Numbered from the stretch's first letter, positions 33,724 through 43,333 are shown. The stretch is DNA of 64,000 nt from Syntrophomonas wolfei subsp. methylbutyratica (GCF_001570625.1 NZ_BBQT01000003.1:202706-266705), one strand, 5' to 3'. Translations and numbers: made by a program. The notes: generated from the sequence alone by a model not told the origin.

Positions 33724-35529
33724 TTAAATTTTTGGCAAGGGCTGGATTTCGCTTTCTGCTAACAAACGGCTAAGATTCTCGGAGCGAGGATTAGCTATTA
33801 TTGTCCAATAATTATCATAGATTACCATACCGGGTTTGGCCCCTGAAGGTTTACGAACATTAACGCGGAAAGTATAATCTACCGGCACCTTGTCCGCCTC
33901 TTTAGCTTTGCTGAAGTAGGCGGCCAGGTCGGCAGCTTCCTCCAGGCTATGATCAGGTACATCATTGATAGAGCTGATCGTTTTGGGCAATTTGATTATC
34001 ACATGAGTGCCCGGGATTTTACTGCTGTGCAGCCATAGGTCCTGGCGTTCTGCCTGTTTTAGGCTTAAAAAATCATTTTGCTGGTTGTTCCTGCCTACGA
34101 GTATTTCCAAACCATCGGAAGACAGGAAACGACGAGGTTGGCTCTTAAGCAGTTCTTTACGGGCACGCTGGGTATGCTCCTTGACATAACCCTGCTTTTC
34201 CAACTCTTCTCTTATTTCTTCCACTATTTCTGGGGTTTCGGCCTGTGCTATCAAGACAATTATTGATTCCAGGTAATCAATTTCCTCCTGGTTGGAAGCC
34301 AGGAGTTGCTTCAGGTGCTTTATAGCATTGCGGCTCTTGTTATAAATTTTGAAATATTTTTGGGCATTTTGAATGGGAGTATAACGAGGGTCCAGCGAAA
34401 TTTCAACTTCCTCTCCCTGATAAAAATCTTCAATTAAAGCAGTTTTATCCCCTTTTTGAAATTTAAAAGCATAAGCAGTGAGCATTTCACCCCATTCTTT
34501 ATATTTCAGCTTTTCATAGGCCTTGGCCAGGTCCCCTTCCTGGAAAAATTGTTTTTTATAAGCTTTGTCCAGGCGGATCTTAATATTTCTGCTCAGATTG
34601 ACTTTCATCGATTCCAGGCGAATCATTTTCAAGCTGTCATTGTAATAACGATCGCAGGCTTCATTAATGCTGGAAAAATTGAGGGACTTATAGCCGGATT
34701 CATTTAAAGATAGTATGGGGTAGGGAGCAAACTCAAGCGGTTGCAGATTGCTGTAGATGGCAACTGGGTGCAGCTTAGCCTGCTCGATATTCTGTAATAC
34801 CGTCCTGCTGTGATGAAATAGCCTGGAGAATTCAAGTTCACCGCATTGCTCAACCGGCAACAAGGGCTCAAGACCAGCAGCCCAACAGAATTCGCTGGAT
34901 GAAAATGGGCTTATTCCTGAAAAAACCTGGAAAAATGAATTAGCCAGAGTATTATTACCCCCCTGTTTCCACATCAACCGGACAAAGTCTTCATAGCTAG
35001 CTTGGAGAGGGTTAAGCTTACCTTGCTGGGGTGGGCTTACATACTCTTTGCCGGGTAAAACTTCTCGGTGGGAACTCCGGTCATGACCATATTTTTTTAT
35101 AGCATCAATTATCAGGTTGTTTTCCGGGTTTACCAGGATAATATTAGAATGCCGACCCATAAACTCACAAATCAAGCGCTTTATTTTCCACTCGCGAAAA
35201 TCATCCAGGGCTTCAATATCGATGTGAATAATCCGTTCAAAATCTACTTGTTTAATCTCCTGTATTTTGCCGCCTTCCAGATATTTGCGCAATAACATGC
35301 AAAATGCCGGGGGTTTGGTTGGGTTAGGCTTTTTTATACTATCAATATGCAATCTAGCCCAACGCGAGTTGGCGGAAAGCATTAAGCGCAAGCTCCCGCT
35401 TTTTGCAGTTCTAACGGATAAAACCAGCTCATCCTTCTCAGGTTGAAATATTTTATCTATTCTGGCCCCATTCAATAGGGGATTTAATTCCTGGCACAGC
35501 GCCCGGATAGTAATACCGTCAAAAGGCAT
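33724..35529 (-). CDS. rqcH: Rqc2 homologue RqcH (NFACT protein)
   Basis: 601 residues. In bacteria RqcH recruits tRNA-Ala to stalled 50S subunits and adds C-terminal alanine tails. Seen: NFACT-N (MPFDGITIRALCQELNPLLN, RLICEFMGRHSNIILVN), a coiled-coil middle (about residues 300-440), and NFACT-R near the C-terminus (LSSDGLEILVGRNNQQNDFL, LWLHSSKIPGTHVII). It was formerly called a fibronectin-binding protein. Full length. Convergent with the pyr operon. Confidence 0.94.
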   Translation of the reverse strand: MPFDGITIRALCQELNPLLNGARIDKIFQPEKDELVLSVRTAKSGSLRLMLSANSRWARLHIDSIKKPNPTKPPAFCMLLRKYLEGGKIQEIKQVDFERIIHIDIEALDDFREWKIKRLICEFMGRHSNIILVNPENNLIIDAIKKYGHDRSSHREVLPGKEYVSPPQQGKLNPLQASYEDFVRLMWKQGGNNTLANSFFQVFSGISPFSSSEFCWAAGLEPLLPVEQCGELEFSRLFHHSRTVLQNIEQAKLHPVAIYSNLQPLEFAPYPILSLNESGYKSLNFSSINEACDRYYNDSLKMIRLESMKVNLSRNIKIRLDKAYKKQFFQEGDLAKAYEKLKYKEWGEMLTAYAFKFQKGDKTALIEDFYQGEEVEISLDPRYTPIQNAQKYFKIYNKSRNAIKHLKQLLASNQEEIDYLESIIVLIAQAETPEIVEEIREELEKQGYVKEHTQRARKELLKSQPRRFLSSDGLEILVGRNNQQNDFLSLKQAERQDLWLHSSKIPGTHVIIKLPKTISSINDVPDHSLEEAADLAAYFSKAKEADKVPVDYTFRVNVRKPSGAKPGMVIYDNYWTIIANPRSENLSRLLAESEIQPLPKI

Positions 35530-35706
35530 AGAACTACCTCCCTGTCAACAAAAGTATAGCATGGTAAAACAATTTGATACAAATCGGAATAAGGAATTTT
35601 GCGCTAAAGGAATAATTAATATTAAGTCGAATTAATAATACCAAAAGCAGTTATAGTTCAAACTATGGGTAAAGAGTAAGATTTACTTCCAGGGAGGGAC
35701 TTTACA

Positions 35707-36135
35707 ATGAATGAATTGTTAAAAACCCTCTACCAAGATATATTACAGCAAATAATGGTGTTGGAATCATACAAAAAGGAACTTAGTATCCAAATTCTTT
35801 TAACTAAAGATGGTAGTAGCAGGCGACTGGACTTAATATTGCGATTTCTAAACTATGATCTGGATAAACATGAGCTTTTAGAACATGCGGCCGTACTCGC
35901 CATTTCCAACCAGGAGAATACCATATTAGAGGATTTGCAAAAATTCTATGCCTATACTGATGGGAATGATTTAATCGAGAAAATTAGAGCTGAAATTAAA
36001 TTCTTGCAAAGATTTGTTAACACCATCAAAAAGTCGATAAAGCTTCCTAATTCGAGAACCTTTTACGAACGGCGGATGGTTCAAGAAATAAGTAAATATG
36101 TGGTTGAGCAAGCCAGGCAATATAATGCCATGTGA
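35707..36135 (+). CDS. Helical protein of unknown function
   Basis: 142 residues, ATG after CCAGGGAGGG. Almost entirely helical and charged, no cysteines, no membrane segment. No family is recognised. It is between divergent rqcH and dapB; it could be a small regulator or adaptor, but nothing shows this. Confidence 0.6.
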   Translation: MNELLKTLYQDILQQIMVLESYKKELSIQILLTKDGSSRRLDLILRFLNYDLDKHELLEHAAVLAISNQENTILEDLQKFYAYTDGNDLIEKIRAEIKFLQRFVNTIKKSIKLPNSRTFYERRMVQEISKYVVEQARQYNAM

Positions 36136-36194
36136 GCTAAAGTTAAACCTGAGCAGAGAGCACTTCATCCTGGGGTACTCCGGTCAAGTTCTGC

Positions 36195-36223
36195 TTGATT
36201 ATTGTGGTAAATTATTATATAGG
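36195..36223 (+). promoter_or_regulatory. Possible dapB promoter
   Basis: TTGATT (36195-36200), 17-bp spacer, TATAGG (36218-36223). The -10 box is weak. Confidence 0.4.
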
Positions 36224-36252
36224 ATTTTTGATAGTATGCGGGAGGTTTTATT

Positions 36253-37053
36253 ATGAAGCAAAAGGCCAGGGTAATAGTAGCGGGGGCCTTGGGGAAAATG
36301 GGGCAGGAAACACTAAAAGCCATTGCCGGGGACGAGGAACTTGAACTGGTAGCTGCGGTTGATATTAAGGCCAAAGGAGAAAAAGTGGCTGATTTAATTG
36401 GCATTGCCGGTTTGGATATAAGTTTGGAAAACGACCTTGATGAGGTTTTGGAAAACTACCAGCCCGATGTTTTGGTGGACTTTACCAACCCCCAGGCGGT
36501 TTTCAATAATGCTAGAAGCGCTTTGAAAAAAGGAGTATTTTGTGTAATTGGAACAACAGGATTAAACGAAATAGAAATCAAAGAACTGGAGAGGATGGCG
36601 GGAGAAAAACAGGTGGGGGTGGCCATTATCCCCAACTTCGCCATTGGGGCCGTATTGATGATGAAGTTTGCCAGTGAAGCAGCTAAATACTTTCCTGAGG
36701 TGGAAATAATTGAGCTGCACCATGACCAAAAAATGGATGCCCCTTCAGGTACTGCCATAAAAACCGCCGAAATGATAAATGCGAATCGACCCTTGAGACC
36801 TCCCAGGAATGTACGGGAATTTGAGAAAATTGCCGGTTGCCGCGGGGGAGACCTGGGCCAGGTAAGGATTCATAGTGTGCGTTTACCAGGTTTAATTGCC
36901 CACCAGGAAGTGATTTTTGGAGGTGCCGGCCAGGGCCTTAAAATAAGACATGATTCATTTGATAGAGCCGGCTTCATGCCAGGTGTAATAATGGTAATCA
37001 AAAAAATACTCCAGCGTAAAGAACTGGTCTATGGTATGGAAAATTTGCTCTAA
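36253..37053 (+). CDS. dapB: 4-hydroxy-tetrahydrodipicolinate reductase
   Basis: 266 residues. Nucleotide-binding VIVAGALGKMGQETL, VDFTNPQAV, IGTTGL, and the catalytic ELHHDQKMDAPSGTA. Reduces HTPA to tetrahydrodipicolinate in the lysine/diaminopimelate pathway. RBS GGGAGG. It precedes a terminator and then the spore dipicolinate genes that use the same precursor. Confidence 0.96.
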   Translation: MKQKARVIVAGALGKMGQETLKAIAGDEELELVAAVDIKAKGEKVADLIGIAGLDISLENDLDEVLENYQPDVLVDFTNPQAVFNNARSALKKGVFCVIGTTGLNEIEIKELERMAGEKQVGVAIIPNFAIGAVLMMKFASEAAKYFPEVEIIELHHDQKMDAPSGTAIKTAEMINANRPLRPPRNVREFEKIAGCRGGDLGQVRIHSVRLPGLIAHQEVIFGGAGQGLKIRHDSFDRAGFMPGVIMVIKKILQRKELVYGMENLL

Positions 37054-37105
37054 GACAAGATTTTAGTAACTGGTCTTTCATGGGATTTCATTAAAAATGA
37101 GTTGT

Positions 37106-37145
37106 AAAAAGGCTACAGTCAACTTTTGTCGGCTGCAGCCTTTTT
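37106..37145 (+). terminator. Terminator after dapB
   Basis: AAAAAGGCTACAG and CTGCAGCCTTTTT form a long stem with a T-run, 53 bp after dapB. Confidence 0.8.
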
Positions 37146-37285
37146 ATTTGTTTCCTTTGATTTATCCCTTCTTACATCTCTCCAAAATAGCACTTTCGTG
37201 GTTGGAGACAAGCACCACTATTATGAAAAATACATATAATGCTATTGATTGTGGCTGCAGAATTATCCCCAAAGGAGGACGGAGG

Positions 37286-38200
37286 GTGAGTTCGCTGCTT
37301 TCAGGAACTAAAATTGCTGTTTTGGGCGGAGATGAGCGGGAGCTAATTCTAATATCTGAACTGCTAAAAAGAGGAGCCATTTTAAAAGTTGCCGGCTTTC
37401 CCAGTTCTAAATTATGTGATGGAGCTTCTGCGGTTAATAGCGTGGAAGATGCCTGCCGGGATGCAAAGGTCGTAGTTTTACCCCTGCCGGGAACCAGTTT
37501 GGAAGGAATTATTCGTGCTGTTTATGCTGAGGGAGAGCTTAAGCTTAGCAAAAAAGCGATAGATGTGTTAGCAGAAAATGCCCTGGTCATTATTGGTTCG
37601 GCGCGTCCATTTCTCAAGGAATGGGTAGGAAGTTATAAACTGCGTCTTCTGGAAATTGCCGAGATGGATGATATCGCCATAATGAATTCCATCCCTACCG
37701 CCGAAGGAGCTATTCAGATAGCCATGGAAGAATCAAAGATTACGATTCATGGAAGCAGGAGTTTAATTGTTGGATTTGGCCGGATTGCAATTACACTGGC
37801 ACGCACACTCCGGGCTCTTGGGTCGGATGTTACAGTTGTGGCAAGAAATGAGGGACAAATGGCCAGGGCCTATGAAATGGGCTGTAAAAGAGCTGGTTAT
37901 TCTGAGTTGGCCGAAGCCATAAGTCATAGTGACTTTGTTTTTAACACTGTTCCCAGCTTGGTGATAAACAGAAATGTCTTAAAAAAGGCCCGATGCGATG
38001 CCATAATCATTGACCTGGCTACCCAGCCCGGGGGGACTGATTTCGAAGCAGCCAATGAATATGGTTTTAAAGCAATATTAGCTCCCGGTCTTCCAGGTAA
38101 AGTGGCGCCGATTTCGGCTGGTAAGATTCTAGCTGAGGTGATTCCCCGTTTAATAATAAAAGAACTGGCTAAAACGGGGCAGGAACAGGTTTTGGAATAA
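37286..38200 (+). CDS. dpaA: Dipicolinate synthase subunit A
   Basis: 304 residues. The N-terminal SGTKIAVLGGDERELILISE and the second dinucleotide fold SLIVGFGRIAITLARTLRAL match SpoVFA/DpaA; FNTVPSLVINRNVL and DLATQPGGTDFEAA are typical. It oxidises the tetrahydrodipicolinate precursor to dipicolinate in the mother cell during sporulation. GTG 37286, seven bases after AAGGAGG, replaces the longer open frame whose first part spans the dapB terminator. Confidence 0.93.
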   Translation: MSSLLSGTKIAVLGGDERELILISELLKRGAILKVAGFPSSKLCDGASAVNSVEDACRDAKVVVLPLPGTSLEGIIRAVYAEGELKLSKKAIDVLAENALVIIGSARPFLKEWVGSYKLRLLEIAEMDDIAIMNSIPTAEGAIQIAMEESKITIHGSRSLIVGFGRIAITLARTLRALGSDVTVVARNEGQMARAYEMGCKRAGYSELAEAISHSDFVFNTVPSLVINRNVLKKARCDAIIIDLATQPGGTDFEAANEYGFKAILAPGLPGKVAPISAGKILAEVIPRLIIKELAKTGQEQVLE

Positions 38201-38216
38201 AGAGGAGGTGGCAAAA

Positions 38217-38813
38217 ATGCAAAAAACCCGCTTAAGGGGAGTCAAAATAGGTGTAGTTCTAACCGGTTCCCATTGTACCATTGCTGAGGTACTCCCTCAG
38301 ATTAAGAATCTCAAAGAGGAAGGAGCTGACATATACCCAATATTCTCTTACACTGTTGACGAGGTGGATAACCGTTTTTATAAAGTAAATGATTTAAAAA
38401 AAGAAATAAAAGAAATTACTGATCGGCCTTTGATTAATAGTATTGTTGGGGCTGAACCAATTGGACCACAAAAACTCCTGGATATTGTGGTAGTTATGCC
38501 GGCTACCGGTAATACCATCGCCAAGCTCGCCAATGGAATCGTTGACACTCCTGCCTTGATGGCAGTAAAGGGCCAGCTAAGGAACCAGAGACCGGTGGTA
38601 ATCGCTATATCCACCAATGATGCTCTGGGCATAAATGCCAGGAATATAGGAATGCTCATTAACACGAAAAACATATTCTTTGTTCCCTTCCGGCAGGATA
38701 ATCCGCTGGAAAAAGTTAATTCGCTGGTTGCCTGTATGGATAAGGCTGTTGATACGGTGATCTTAGCTCTGCAAGGCAAACAAATACAGCCGGTTCTCCT
38801 TGGCCCTGCTTGA
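38217..38813 (+). CDS. dpaB: Dipicolinate synthase subunit B
   Basis: 198-residue flavoprotein-like subunit (SpoVFB/DpaB): GVVLTGSHCTIAEVLPQIKN, VVMPATGNTIAKLANGIVDT, FVPFRQDNPLEKVNSLVA. Works with DpaA. ATG 38217 lies eight bases after AGAGGAGG; GTG 38208 overlaps that site. 16 bp after dpaA. Confidence 0.93.
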   Translation: MQKTRLRGVKIGVVLTGSHCTIAEVLPQIKNLKEEGADIYPIFSYTVDEVDNRFYKVNDLKKEIKEITDRPLINSIVGAEPIGPQKLLDIVVVMPATGNTIAKLANGIVDTPALMAVKGQLRNQRPVVIAISTNDALGINARNIGMLINTKNIFFVPFRQDNPLEKVNSLVACMDKAVDTVILALQGKQIQPVLLGPA

Positions 38814-38862
38814 TGTTTTAGCAAACTTTATTGTTGCCATTATCACAAGCGCCCCATTGTCC

Positions 38863-38892
38863 TTGAGAATGGAAGAAGCATTGTGCTAAAAT
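38863..38892 (+). promoter_or_regulatory. Promoter of asd-dapA
   Basis: TTGAGA (38863-38868), 18-bp spacer, extended -10 TGC-TAAAAT (38887-38892). Confidence 0.55.
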
Positions 38893-38923
38893 ACAAAATA
38901 ACATTTAACGGGAGGCAGGATTT

Positions 38924-39940
38924 GTGGCAGAGGGAGTTAGACTTGCTATAGTTGGAGCAACAGGTGCTGTAGGGCAGGAAATGATGAAGATTCTGGAAGA
39001 GCGAGAGTTTAAAGTTAAGGAGCTAATTTGCCTGGCTGACCCTCGCGAAGCAGGAAACAAAGTGAGATTCAGGGATGAAGATCTTAAGGTTAAAGCAGCT
39101 AATGCTGCGGCTTTTAAACAGGCGGATATAGCTTTATTTGCGGTTAATACTGATATAAGTAAGGCTCTGGCTCCGCTGGCCCGGGAAAACAATTGCCTGG
39201 TAATTGATAATAGTTATGCTTTCAGATTGGAGGAAAATGTGCCTCTGGTAGTTCCCGAGGTAAATCCGGAAGATATTGCCAAGCATCAGGGTATTATTGC
39301 TAATCCCAACTGTTCGACCACCATTATGGTTGTAGCGTTAAACCCTATTCATAAGGCTGCTCGCTTAAAAAGGGTATTGGTGTCGACCTACCAGGCGGTT
39401 TCCGGAGCCGGAAAAGCTGGAATCGATGAGCTTGAACAGCATGTGCGGGCCTATTTGGCTGGAGATGATATAGTTCCTGAGGTTTTCCAATATCCCATAG
39501 CTTTTAACCTGATTCCGCATATTGATGATTTTTTATCGGATAATTATACCCGCGAAGAAATGAAGTTGGTTTGGGAGACCCGTAAGATCATGCACGCTCC
39601 GGATTTAAAGATTGCGGCTACGGCAGTTAGAGTTCCGGTATTTAGAAGCCATTCCGAATCCATCACGGTGGAGACGGAAATACCACTAAAGGCAGAGGAA
39701 GTTAAAACGATTTTCTCCCAGGCCCCTGGAGTAGTATTACAGGATCAACCGGAAAAACAACTATATCCTATGCCCCTTTATACTTCAAATAAGGATGAAG
39801 TCTATGTCGGCAGAATCAGACAGGATCTATCTTTAGATAATGGCATTCTCTTTTGGGTGGTTGCCGACCAGATTCGCAAAGGAGCAGCTACCAATGCCAT
39901 ACAAATTGCAGAAATAGTGGTTAACGATAGTCTCTATTAA
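38924..39940 (+). CDS. asd: Aspartate-semialdehyde dehydrogenase
   Basis: 338 residues. NADP site VGATGAVGQEMMKIL, catalytic Cys in IANPNCSTTIMVVAL, QAVSGAGKAGIDEL and the active His region in VPVFRSHSESITVE. GTG start after GGGAGGCAGG. In Bacillus dapG lies between asd and dapA; here dapA follows directly after 20 bp. Confidence 0.96.
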   Translation: MAEGVRLAIVGATGAVGQEMMKILEEREFKVKELICLADPREAGNKVRFRDEDLKVKAANAAAFKQADIALFAVNTDISKALAPLARENNCLVIDNSYAFRLEENVPLVVPEVNPEDIAKHQGIIANPNCSTTIMVVALNPIHKAARLKRVLVSTYQAVSGAGKAGIDELEQHVRAYLAGDDIVPEVFQYPIAFNLIPHIDDFLSDNYTREEMKLVWETRKIMHAPDLKIAATAVRVPVFRSHSESITVETEIPLKAEEVKTIFSQAPGVVLQDQPEKQLYPMPLYTSNKDEVYVGRIRQDLSLDNGILFWVVADQIRKGAATNAIQIAEIVVNDSLY

Positions 39941-39960
39941 ATTGGAATGGTGGTGAATAA

Positions 39961-40839
39961 ATGTCAGCTCCCCGCTTAATGACGGCTATGGTTACTCCCT
40001 ACGGGGATAACTTGGAGGTAAACCTTTCCCAGGCGGCCAAGCTGGCCGAATACCTCTATGAAAATGGCAGTGAAGGTATTGTTGTTTGCGGTACAACCGG
40101 TGAATCTCCGGTCCTGAGTGCTGATGAAAAGCTGCAGCTTTTTGCGGCAGTAAAAGGAAAAATGGGGAAGAGGATTCCAATATGGGCCGGTACCGGGTCT
40201 AATTATACTGATTACTCGATCGAACTGAGCCGCAAAGCTGAAAAAACGGGAGTAGATGGAATTATGCTGGTTGCTCCCTACTACAACAAGCCCAGTCAGG
40301 AAGGCCTTTACCAGCATTTCAAGGCTATAGCCGACAGTGTTTCCTTGCCTGTAATGCTATATAATGTTCCTGGGCGTACGAGTAGTAATCTTCTTCCGGA
40401 GACGGTTAAGAGGCTGGCGGCTATCGATAATATTGTTGCTATCAAAGAAGCTAGCGGGAATATGGATCAGGTTTCTCTCTTGAAGAACCTGGTTGGTGAC
40501 GATATTCTGATTTACTCCGGTGACGACTCTCTTACCCTTCCCATGCTGGCACTGGGTGCGCATGGCGTAGTCAGTATCGCTTCTCACCTGGTAGGCAAGA
40601 ACATGATAGAAATGATAGATGCCTTTGCCAGCGGCGACAACAGAAAAGCAGCCGCTATTCATGCTCAACTTTTTTCACTATTCAAAGCTTTATTTGTAAC
40701 TACCAATCCCGTTCCTCTCAAAGAAGCCTTAAACATGTTGGGAATAGGGGTAGGTGGCTTCAGATTGCCTTTGAGTTCCGCCACAGAGGATGAAAAGAAG
40801 CTAATAAAGGATATATTACTCCAGTATCATTTATTATAA
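39961..40839 (+). CDS. dapA: 4-hydroxy-tetrahydrodipicolinate synthase
   Basis: 292-residue aldolase. VVCGTTGESPVLSADEK, Tyr in MLYNVPGRTSSNLLPE, Schiff-base Lys in IVAIKEASGNMDQV. Condenses aspartate semialdehyde with pyruvate. Its TAA stop is the first triplet of a family B repeat. Confidence 0.96.
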   Translation: MSAPRLMTAMVTPYGDNLEVNLSQAAKLAEYLYENGSEGIVVCGTTGESPVLSADEKLQLFAAVKGKMGKRIPIWAGTGSNYTDYSIELSRKAEKTGVDGIMLVAPYYNKPSQEGLYQHFKAIADSVSLPVMLYNVPGRTSSNLLPETVKRLAAIDNIVAIKEASGNMDQVSLLKNLVGDDILIYSGDDSLTLPMLALGAHGVVSIASHLVGKNMIEMIDAFASGDNRKAAAIHAQLFSLFKALFVTTNPVPLKEALNMLGIGVGGFRLPLSSATEDEKKLIKDILLQYHLL

Positions 40840-41100
40840 CGAGGTGAAATGTCCCCCGCTTCTTTAAGTGGCCAAAGTTCCTATTAACTCCTCATGGCCG
40901 GGGCCACAACTACCGATGAAAAGTGATTTAATAAGGGCTTGAATGGTAAGATGCAGCAGGAAATAAACTAAACCCCTCACCCCTTACCCCTCACTCCTCA
41001 CTTTTCTTACAAACAAAACAGGTAGCGGACTCTAATCCTAAGCCTCGTTGCAGCGCTGTGTTGAAACTGCTTGGCAGTTTCTTCCGCTTAAATTGCAATA
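40837..41100 (+). repeat. Family B repeat split by a family C repeat
   Basis: The left half of B (TAACGAGGTGAAATGTCCCC ... AAGTTCCTATTAA) ends near 40886, and the right half (CTCTAATCC ... AAGCCTCGTTGCAGCGCTGT ... CTTGGCAGTTTCTTCCGC) resumes near 41027. Between them lies a complete family C unit (about 40887-41015). In the copy at 6264-6396 the two halves are only about 20 bp apart, so C inserted into B. Confidence 0.7.
40887..41015 (+). repeat. Family C repeat, copy nested in family B
   Basis: Starts ACTCCTCATGGCCGGGGCCA and ends with CCCTTACCCCTCACTCCTCA then CTTTTCTTAC. About 85-90% like 52077-52193 by eye; a degraded relative is at 51371-51480. Confidence 0.7.
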
Positions 41101-41122
41101 ACTACATAGCTGGAGTTAAGAC

Positions 41123-41153
41123 AAAGGGTAGATTACTAATCTACCCTTTTTTC
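41123..41153 (+). terminator. Terminator between dapA and rnj
   Basis: AAAGGGTAGATT and AATCTACCCTTT form a perfect 12-bp stem with loop ACT, followed by TTTTT. Confidence 0.85.
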
Positions 41154-41215
41154 TTAAAAGGCATTTTTCCGCAGGATGGATCTTGAATGCTCCCCTTATT
41201 TGAGCATTTATTGAG

Positions 41216-41244
41216 TTGTATCAGGCCTTGTAAAAGGTTATAAT
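41216..41244 (+). promoter_or_regulatory. Promoter of rnj
   Basis: TTGTAT (41216-41221), 17-bp spacer, TATAAT (41239-41244). It predicts a leader of about 245 nt before rnj, in which no gene or known riboswitch is recognised. Confidence 0.65.
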
Positions 41245-41495
41245 GAGTTTGAAGGATTTGGACGGTATTTTGTTTTTGCATTAAACTGGATTTCGTCTGG
41301 GAAATAGCCCTGGTTACTGTGCTTTTAAAGCTTAATTAAATATGGACGGTTTTAACAAAAGCTAATATGGTTGAGGGATATAGGTAAATCACAAGACTTT
41401 CGTTTTAAAGTAAATGAACGGTGATTATATCTTTTACATAAAAGTGCGGTTATTGCGGCTTGGATTGGAAAAGTTGAATAAAAGAGGGTGTTTTG

Positions 41496-43157
41496 ATGTC
41501 TGAAGAGTCCCGTGTTAGAATAATTCCCCTGGGCGGATTGGGGGAAATTGGGAAGAACATGACGGCCATCAGATATCAGGATAGTATTGTTATTATTGAT
41601 GCCGGGCTTATGTTCCCCGAAGAAGAACTACTGGGCATTGATATCGTAATTCCTGATATTAGTTACCTGATGGAAAACAAAGAAAAAGTTAAGGCTATAT
41701 TGCTCACTCATGGTCATGAAGACCATGTGGGAGGGCTTCCTTATGTTTTGAAAGAAATAAATGTACCCGTATATGGCAGCAGGTTAACCCTGGGAATAGT
41801 TGAAGAAAAGCTTAAGGAACATAACCTGGGGAGTGTCCAACTGCAGGTTGTCCGCCCCCGTGATGTAATATCCATTAGTCCTTTTGAAGTGGAATTTATT
41901 CGAGTTAGTCATAGTATTCCTGATGCATTGGCTATAGCTTTGCATACTCCGTTAGGAATAATACTGCATACTGGAGATATCAAACTTGACCAGACGCCAG
42001 TTGACGGTGAAGTGGCGGATTTTAGAAAATTCGCCGAACTGGGTGAAAAGGGCGTACTGGTCATGCTGGGTGATAGCACTAATGCTGACAAAATGGGATT
42101 TACCATGTCAGAAAAGGTAGTGGGGAATACCTTCGATGAATTATTTGGCAAATGCGAAGGCCGTATAATTGTTACCACCTTTGCATCCAATGTTCATCGT
42201 ATCCAACAGGTAATTTCCACAGCTCAAAAATACGGGCGTAAAGTAGCGGTTGTAGGGCGGAGTATGGTCAATAATGTGCGTATCTCCAGTCAACTTGGTT
42301 ATATGAATATTCCTGAGGGAATCTTGATAGAGATGGAGGATATTGGAAAGTATCCCACCGGTGAAATTGTCATTGTAACCACCGGTTCACAGGGTGAACC
42401 CATGTCCGCTCTTACCCGGATAGCCACAGCGGATCATCGCTGGGTGGCTATAGAATCAGGGGATACAGTTATTATTTCCGCAACCCCTATTCCCGGAAAC
42501 GAAAAATTAGTGGCCAAAACAGTTGACCTCCTCTTTCGCCAGGGGGCAGAAGTGATATATGAAAAAGGGGCAGGAGTGCATGTCTCTGGGCATGCTTCCC
42601 AGGAGGAATTAAAAATTCTGCTGAATCTTATCCGGCCCCGATATTTTATACCTGTTCATGGTGAATACCGGCATTTAATGAAGCATGCTAAATTGGCTGA
42701 AAGTCTGGGTATACCGAGATCGCGCATTTTTGTTGCGGAAAACGGCCAGATAATTGAGGTGGGTAAAAAGAAAGCTGTTATCAGTGGAAAGGTAGCAGCT
42801 GGAAAAGTGCTGGTGGATGGGTTAGGCGTAGGAGATGTGGGTAATATTGTACTTCGTGACCGGAAGCAGCTTTCTCAGGATGGTATTATGATCGTAGTTG
42901 TTACAATAAATAAAGATACTGGTGAAGTAGTAGCAGGACCCGATATTGTAAGCCGAGGTTTTGTATATGTTCGCGAATCCGAGAGCCTAATCGAGAATGC
43001 CAAAGAAAAGGTCAATGAGGCTTTGGAGATATGCTCCAAGAGGAATATCAGTGAATGGGCTGTTATTAAAGCTCAAGTTCGCGAGAAGTTAGGTAAGCAC
43101 CTGTTTGAAAAAACGGGGCGCCGGCCCATGATATTGCCGATTATTGTAGAGGTATAA
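41496..43157 (+). CDS. rnj: Ribonuclease J
   Basis: 553 residues. MBL/beta-CASP nuclease: LTHGHEDHVGGLP metal site, LHTGDIKLD, GDSTNAD, beta-CASP motifs VTTFASNVHRIQQV and SGHASQEEL, PVHGEYRHL. It combines 5'-3' exo- and endonuclease activity in RNA turnover. ATG 41496 follows GAGGG. The long leader could permit autoregulation by cleavage (inference). Corresponds to the rnjB position in Bacillus. Confidence 0.95.
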   Translation: MSEESRVRIIPLGGLGEIGKNMTAIRYQDSIVIIDAGLMFPEEELLGIDIVIPDISYLMENKEKVKAILLTHGHEDHVGGLPYVLKEINVPVYGSRLTLGIVEEKLKEHNLGSVQLQVVRPRDVISISPFEVEFIRVSHSIPDALAIALHTPLGIILHTGDIKLDQTPVDGEVADFRKFAELGEKGVLVMLGDSTNADKMGFTMSEKVVGNTFDELFGKCEGRIIVTTFASNVHRIQQVISTAQKYGRKVAVVGRSMVNNVRISSQLGYMNIPEGILIEMEDIGKYPTGEIVIVTTGSQGEPMSALTRIATADHRWVAIESGDTVIISATPIPGNEKLVAKTVDLLFRQGAEVIYEKGAGVHVSGHASQEELKILLNLIRPRYFIPVHGEYRHLMKHAKLAESLGIPRSRIFVAENGQIIEVGKKKAVISGKVAAGKVLVDGLGVGDVGNIVLRDRKQLSQDGIMIVVVTINKDTGEVVAGPDIVSRGFVYVRESESLIENAKEKVNEALEICSKRNISEWAVIKAQVREKLGKHLFEKTGRRPMILPIIVEV

Positions 43158-43160
43158 TAT

Positions 43161-43257
43161 ATAAGCCGCAGGTGTTGCATTCATACTTCGCTAACGCTCG
43201 CTTTGTATATTTATACAGCCCTTATGCCACAAAAGGGTTTTTTACAGTGGAGTCATC
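43161..43257 (-). repeat. Family A repeat, truncated copy after rnj
   Basis: AAGCCGCAGGTGTTGCATTC, CTTCGCTAACGCTCGCTTTG and the terminus TTTTTTACAGTGGAGTCATC are shared with copies at 5978, 29575 and 61421. Confidence 0.7.
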
Positions 43258-43333
43258 ATAAGGATTAAGCAAGAAAATAGGGTTTAGACGTATAAAAACG
43301 AAGTTGTCAACAACCCTGTCCCCGTGTCACTCA

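Noticed and set aside
36976..37285. N-terminal extension of dpaA from ATG 37097
   Set aside because: That part runs through the dapB terminator, and GTG 37286 has an ideal ribosome-binding site and gives the family length.
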